A stretch of 7,517 nt of DNA, taken from Anaerolineae bacterium. GTDB lineage: Bacteria; Chloroflexota; Anaerolineae; 4572-78; J111. The notes below the pieces were generated by a model. It did no database searches, was not told the DNA's origin, and worked only from the letters and a program-made list of their open reading frames with translations. Made by a program: the position numbers and the translations under genes. Location: the NCBI GenBank assembly GCA_020433785.1, contig JAGRCC010000491.1:1-7517 (forward strand), given 5' to 3'. Position 1 is the stretch's first letter; each line of letters begins with the position of its first letter. This document shows, in pieces, positions 5,821 through 7,517 of the stretch.

Positions 5821-7179
5821 TTAGCCAAAACTCGGCAGGCCGGCCAGCGCCATCGCGATTTCTTGCTCAGGGTATTCGTAGGCTTCCAGCATCCCCGCAT
5901 TGTAATCAATGTAAGCTTGCATGTCGAAATGACCATGCCCGCATAAGTTGAAGAAAATCGCTTCACTTTTACCCTCTTCCTTGCAGCGAAGGGCTTCTTT
6001 AATGGCCCCAGCAACGGCGTGATTGGCCTCCGGCGCAGGGATAATACCTTCAGCCCGAGTAAACTGGACGCCGGCGGCAAACGTTTCGAGCTGGTCATAA
6101 GCCGTGGCCTCAATTTGCCCCAGGTCCAGCAAATGGCTGACTAACGGCCCCATGCCGTGATAGCGCAGCCCGCCGGCGTGGAACCCGGGCGGCACAAAGG
6201 TGCTGCCCAAGGTATGCATTTTGACCAGCGGCGTCAAATGGCCCGTATCGCCAAAATCATAAGCAAACCGGCCTTTAGTCAGGCTGGGGCAAGCCGCCGG
6301 CTCGACGGCCACCACCCGCACGTCGGCCTCACCGCGCAGTTTGCGCCCGATAAACGGAAAAGCCAGTCCGGCAAAGTTCGATCCACCGCCGGTGCAGCCG
6401 ACAATCACATCCGGGTAGTCGCCGGCCATGTCAAACTGCTCCAGTGACTCCAGGCCGATGACCGTTTGGTGCATCAGCACGTGGTTGAGCACACTGCCCA
6501 GACTGTATTTAGCCTCCGGGTCTTGCGCTGCCAATTCGACCGCTTCGGAAATGGCAATCCCCAACGACCCGGTCGAGTTAGGATTTTCGGCCAAAATGGC
6601 CCGACCAGCCTGGGTTTCGGTACTGGGGCTGGCGATGACTTCGGCTCCGTAGGCTTCGATCAACCCACGCCGGTATGGCTTTTGCTGATAGCTGACCTTG
6701 ACCATAAAGACCTTGCATTCCAAGCCAAAAAACGCACAGGCCATAGCCAAAGCTGAACCCCACTGGCCTGCGCCCGTCTCGGTAGTGAGTCGCTTAACGC
6801 CTTCTTGTTTGTTATAATAGGCCTGCGGTACGGAGGTGTTCGGTTTGTGGGAGCCGGCCGGGCTGACCCCTTCATATTTGTAGTAGATCCGGGCCGGCGT
6901 GTCGAGCGCCTTCTCCAGGCGTCGCGCCCGGAACAGCGGTGACGGCCGCCACTGGCGATAAACATCGCGCACGGCGGTGGGGATTTCAATTTCGCGTTCG
7001 GTGCTGACCTCTTGCATAATCAGGGCCATTGGAAAAAGCGGGGCCAGATCGTCGGGGCCGATGGGCTGATGGGTACCGGGGTGCAGCGGGGGCGCCAGCG
7101 GCTCCGGTAAATCGGCCTGGATATTGTACCAGGCTTTGGGAATACGGTCTTCGGGTAAATAATATTTAACAGTACTCAT
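5821..7179 (-). CDS. trpB2: TrpB2-type tryptophan synthase beta chain (TrpB-like PLP enzyme)
   Basis: This 452-residue fold-type II PLP enzyme should join indole and serine to make L-tryptophan in the cytoplasm. The TrpB2 subfamily is longer than the classical ~400-residue TrpB, with an extended N-terminus, and usually works apart from TrpA. Visible motifs are GSHKPNTS with PLP-binding Lys112, ETGAGQWG with catalytic Glu134, and the phosphate-cradling loop GCTGGGSN (261-268). PAPEANHA (381-388) and the C-terminal CGHGHFD (413-419) replace the classical SGRGDKD-like end. The N-terminal RIPKAWYNI and FPMALIMQE are typical of TrpB2. The ATG at 7179 has an AAGGAG ribosome site 6 bases upstream. 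No trpA or other trp gene is in view, so it may serve indole salvage or be a second copy beside a classical trpBA. It has its own promoter and converges on the beta-helix gene, sharing its terminator. Confidence 0.95.
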   Translation of the reverse strand: MSTVKYYLPEDRIPKAWYNIQADLPEPLAPPLHPGTHQPIGPDDLAPLFPMALIMQEVSTEREIEIPTAVRDVYRQWRPSPLFRARRLEKALDTPARIYYKYEGVSPAGSHKPNTSVPQAYYNKQEGVKRLTTETGAGQWGSALAMACAFFGLECKVFMVKVSYQQKPYRRGLIEAYGAEVIASPSTETQAGRAILAENPNSTGSLGIAISEAVELAAQDPEAKYSLGSVLNHVLMHQTVIGLESLEQFDMAGDYPDVIVGCTGGGSNFAGLAFPFIGRKLRGEADVRVVAVEPAACPSLTKGRFAYDFGDTGHLTPLVKMHTLGSTFVPPGFHAGGLRYHGMGPLVSHLLDLGQIEATAYDQLETFAAGVQFTRAEGIIPAPEANHAVAGAIKEALRCKEEGKSEAIFFNLCGHGHFDMQAYIDYNAGMLEAYEYPEQEIAMALAGLPSFG

Positions 7180-7185
7180 AAAACA

Positions 7186-7191
7186 CTCCTT
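7186..7191 (-). promoter_or_regulatory. Ribosome binding site of trpB2
   Basis: AAGGAG on the minus strand, 6 bases before the ATG at 7179. It fixes the start codon. Confidence 0.85.
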
Positions 7192-7235
7192 GTTTTAGAC
7201 GATAATCAAATATTCTATTATTGTTAACGCGATGC

Positions 7236-7249
7236 TAGATATACATCTA
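7236..7249. promoter_or_regulatory. Palindrome in the trpB2 leader, possible operator
   Basis: tagat (7236-7240) and atcta (7245-7249) form a symmetric site around ATAC. It lies about 20-30 bases downstream of the predicted trpB2 transcription start, where a repressor could act as a roadblock. Alternatively it is a weak leader hairpin. No known Trp repressor consensus is claimed. Confidence 0.3.
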
Positions 7250-7274
7250 ACCGGTCTGGCGGCGAATGGCGCAG

Positions 7275-7303
7275 AGTATAGCATATTGCCCCACCGGCGT
7301 CAA
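7275..7303 (-). promoter_or_regulatory. Sigma70-type promoter for trpB2
   Basis: On the minus strand, TTGACG (7303-7298) and TATACT (7280-7275) are separated by exactly 17 bases, each one mismatch from consensus. Transcription would start near 7268, giving an AT-rich leader of about 88 nt. No comparably clear promoter is seen for the divergent gene on the right. Confidence 0.75.
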
Positions 7304-7344
7304 TCAGCATTCAAATAAGGATTAATAATTTCATCGAGGAAAAC

Positions 7345-7517
7345 ATGAGCAAAAAATGGCAAACGGTCCTACTGCTGGCCCTGGCCGAACTACTGGCAAT
7401 GGGTCTGTGGTTTTCGGCCTCGGCCGTAACGCCCGCCTTGACCGAAGCCTGGCAGTTGAGCGGCGGTGACGTAGCCTGGCTGACGATGTCGGTTCAAATT
7501 GGCTTTGTGGTCGGCGC
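7345..7517 (+). CDS. MFS transporter (N-terminal part, gene continues past the right edge)
   Basis: An ATG at 7345, preceded by GAGGA (7336-7340) at 4 bases, opens a frame with no stop to the window edge (57 codons). The peptide has a Lys-rich start, then a hydrophobic first helix with LLALAELLAMGLWFSASAV, a short polar stretch (TEAWQLSGGDVAW) and the start of a second helix (LTMSVQIGFVVG). The pattern E-LLAMGLWFS and VQIGFVVG is typical of major facilitator superfamily proteins of the NarK/CynX-like type. The transported compound cannot be told. It is transcribed divergently from trpB2 across a 165-base gap. Confidence 0.85.
   Translation, partial: MSKKWQTVLLLALAELLAMGLWFSASAVTPALTEAWQLSGGDVAWLTMSVQIGFVVG

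Noticed and set aside
7309..7329. AATAAT at 7324-7329 as the -10 box of the MFS gene
   Set aside because: There is no -35 match at the right distance, and the implied start would fall on the ribosome binding site.

Overview
The window looks like a chromosomal segment from a member of the Chloroflexota, most likely an Anaerolineae-like lineage. This is inferred from protein style, not from a marker gene. The pointers are a large membrane glycosyltransferase-like protein carrying two C-terminal beta-sandwich modules, a GlmU-C-like left-handed beta-helix protein, a TrpB2-type tryptophan synthase beta chain, and an HtrA-type protease with a Pro/Asp linker and an extra C-terminal domain. The DNA is moderately GC-rich with AT-rich intergenic gaps. 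No rRNA, tRNA, CRISPR array or transposase gene is visible.

Layout. (1) Positions 2-1117 (+) hold the 3' part of an HtrA-like serine protease gene, closed by a hairpin terminator at 1144-1178. (2) A near-consensus promoter (1197-1225) then drives a transcript whose untranslated leader contains a nested set of inverted repeats (1245-1352). The transcript carries a membrane-anchored SGNH/GDSL hydrolase (1370-2500) and, overlapping it, a multi-pass GT-C/DUF2142-like membrane protein (about 2484-4712). (3) A 248-base gap (4713-4960) contains a cluster of inverted repeats built on cctgacag/ctgtcagg and gacaggtttt/aaaacctgtc. It precedes a beta-helix acyltransferase-like protein (4961-5677). (4) A 14-bp perfect terminator stem (5678-5713) lies between convergent genes and can serve both strands. 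It is followed by a short GGAGA-type tandem tract. (5) A TrpB2 gene runs leftward (7179-5821) from a very good promoter (7303-7275), with a leader of about 88 nt that contains a small palindrome. (6) Divergent from it, an MFS transporter gene starts at 7345 and runs off the right edge.

How the genes work together. The SGNH hydrolase and the glycosyltransferase-like protein are translationally overlapping and probably act together at the cell envelope, for example in building and trimming or acylating a surface glycan or glycolipid. The beta-helix protein resembles the acyltransferase half of sugar-nucleotide enzymes and could belong to the same general theme, but it sits in its own transcription unit as far as can be seen. 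TrpB2 stands alone without trpA, which is usual for this subfamily. I see no clear new defence or mobile system here. The most unusual signals are non-coding: the nested, mutually exclusive hairpins in the 5' leader of the SGNH gene, the inverted-repeat cluster at 4774-4890, and the exactly 139-residue-offset domain duplication.
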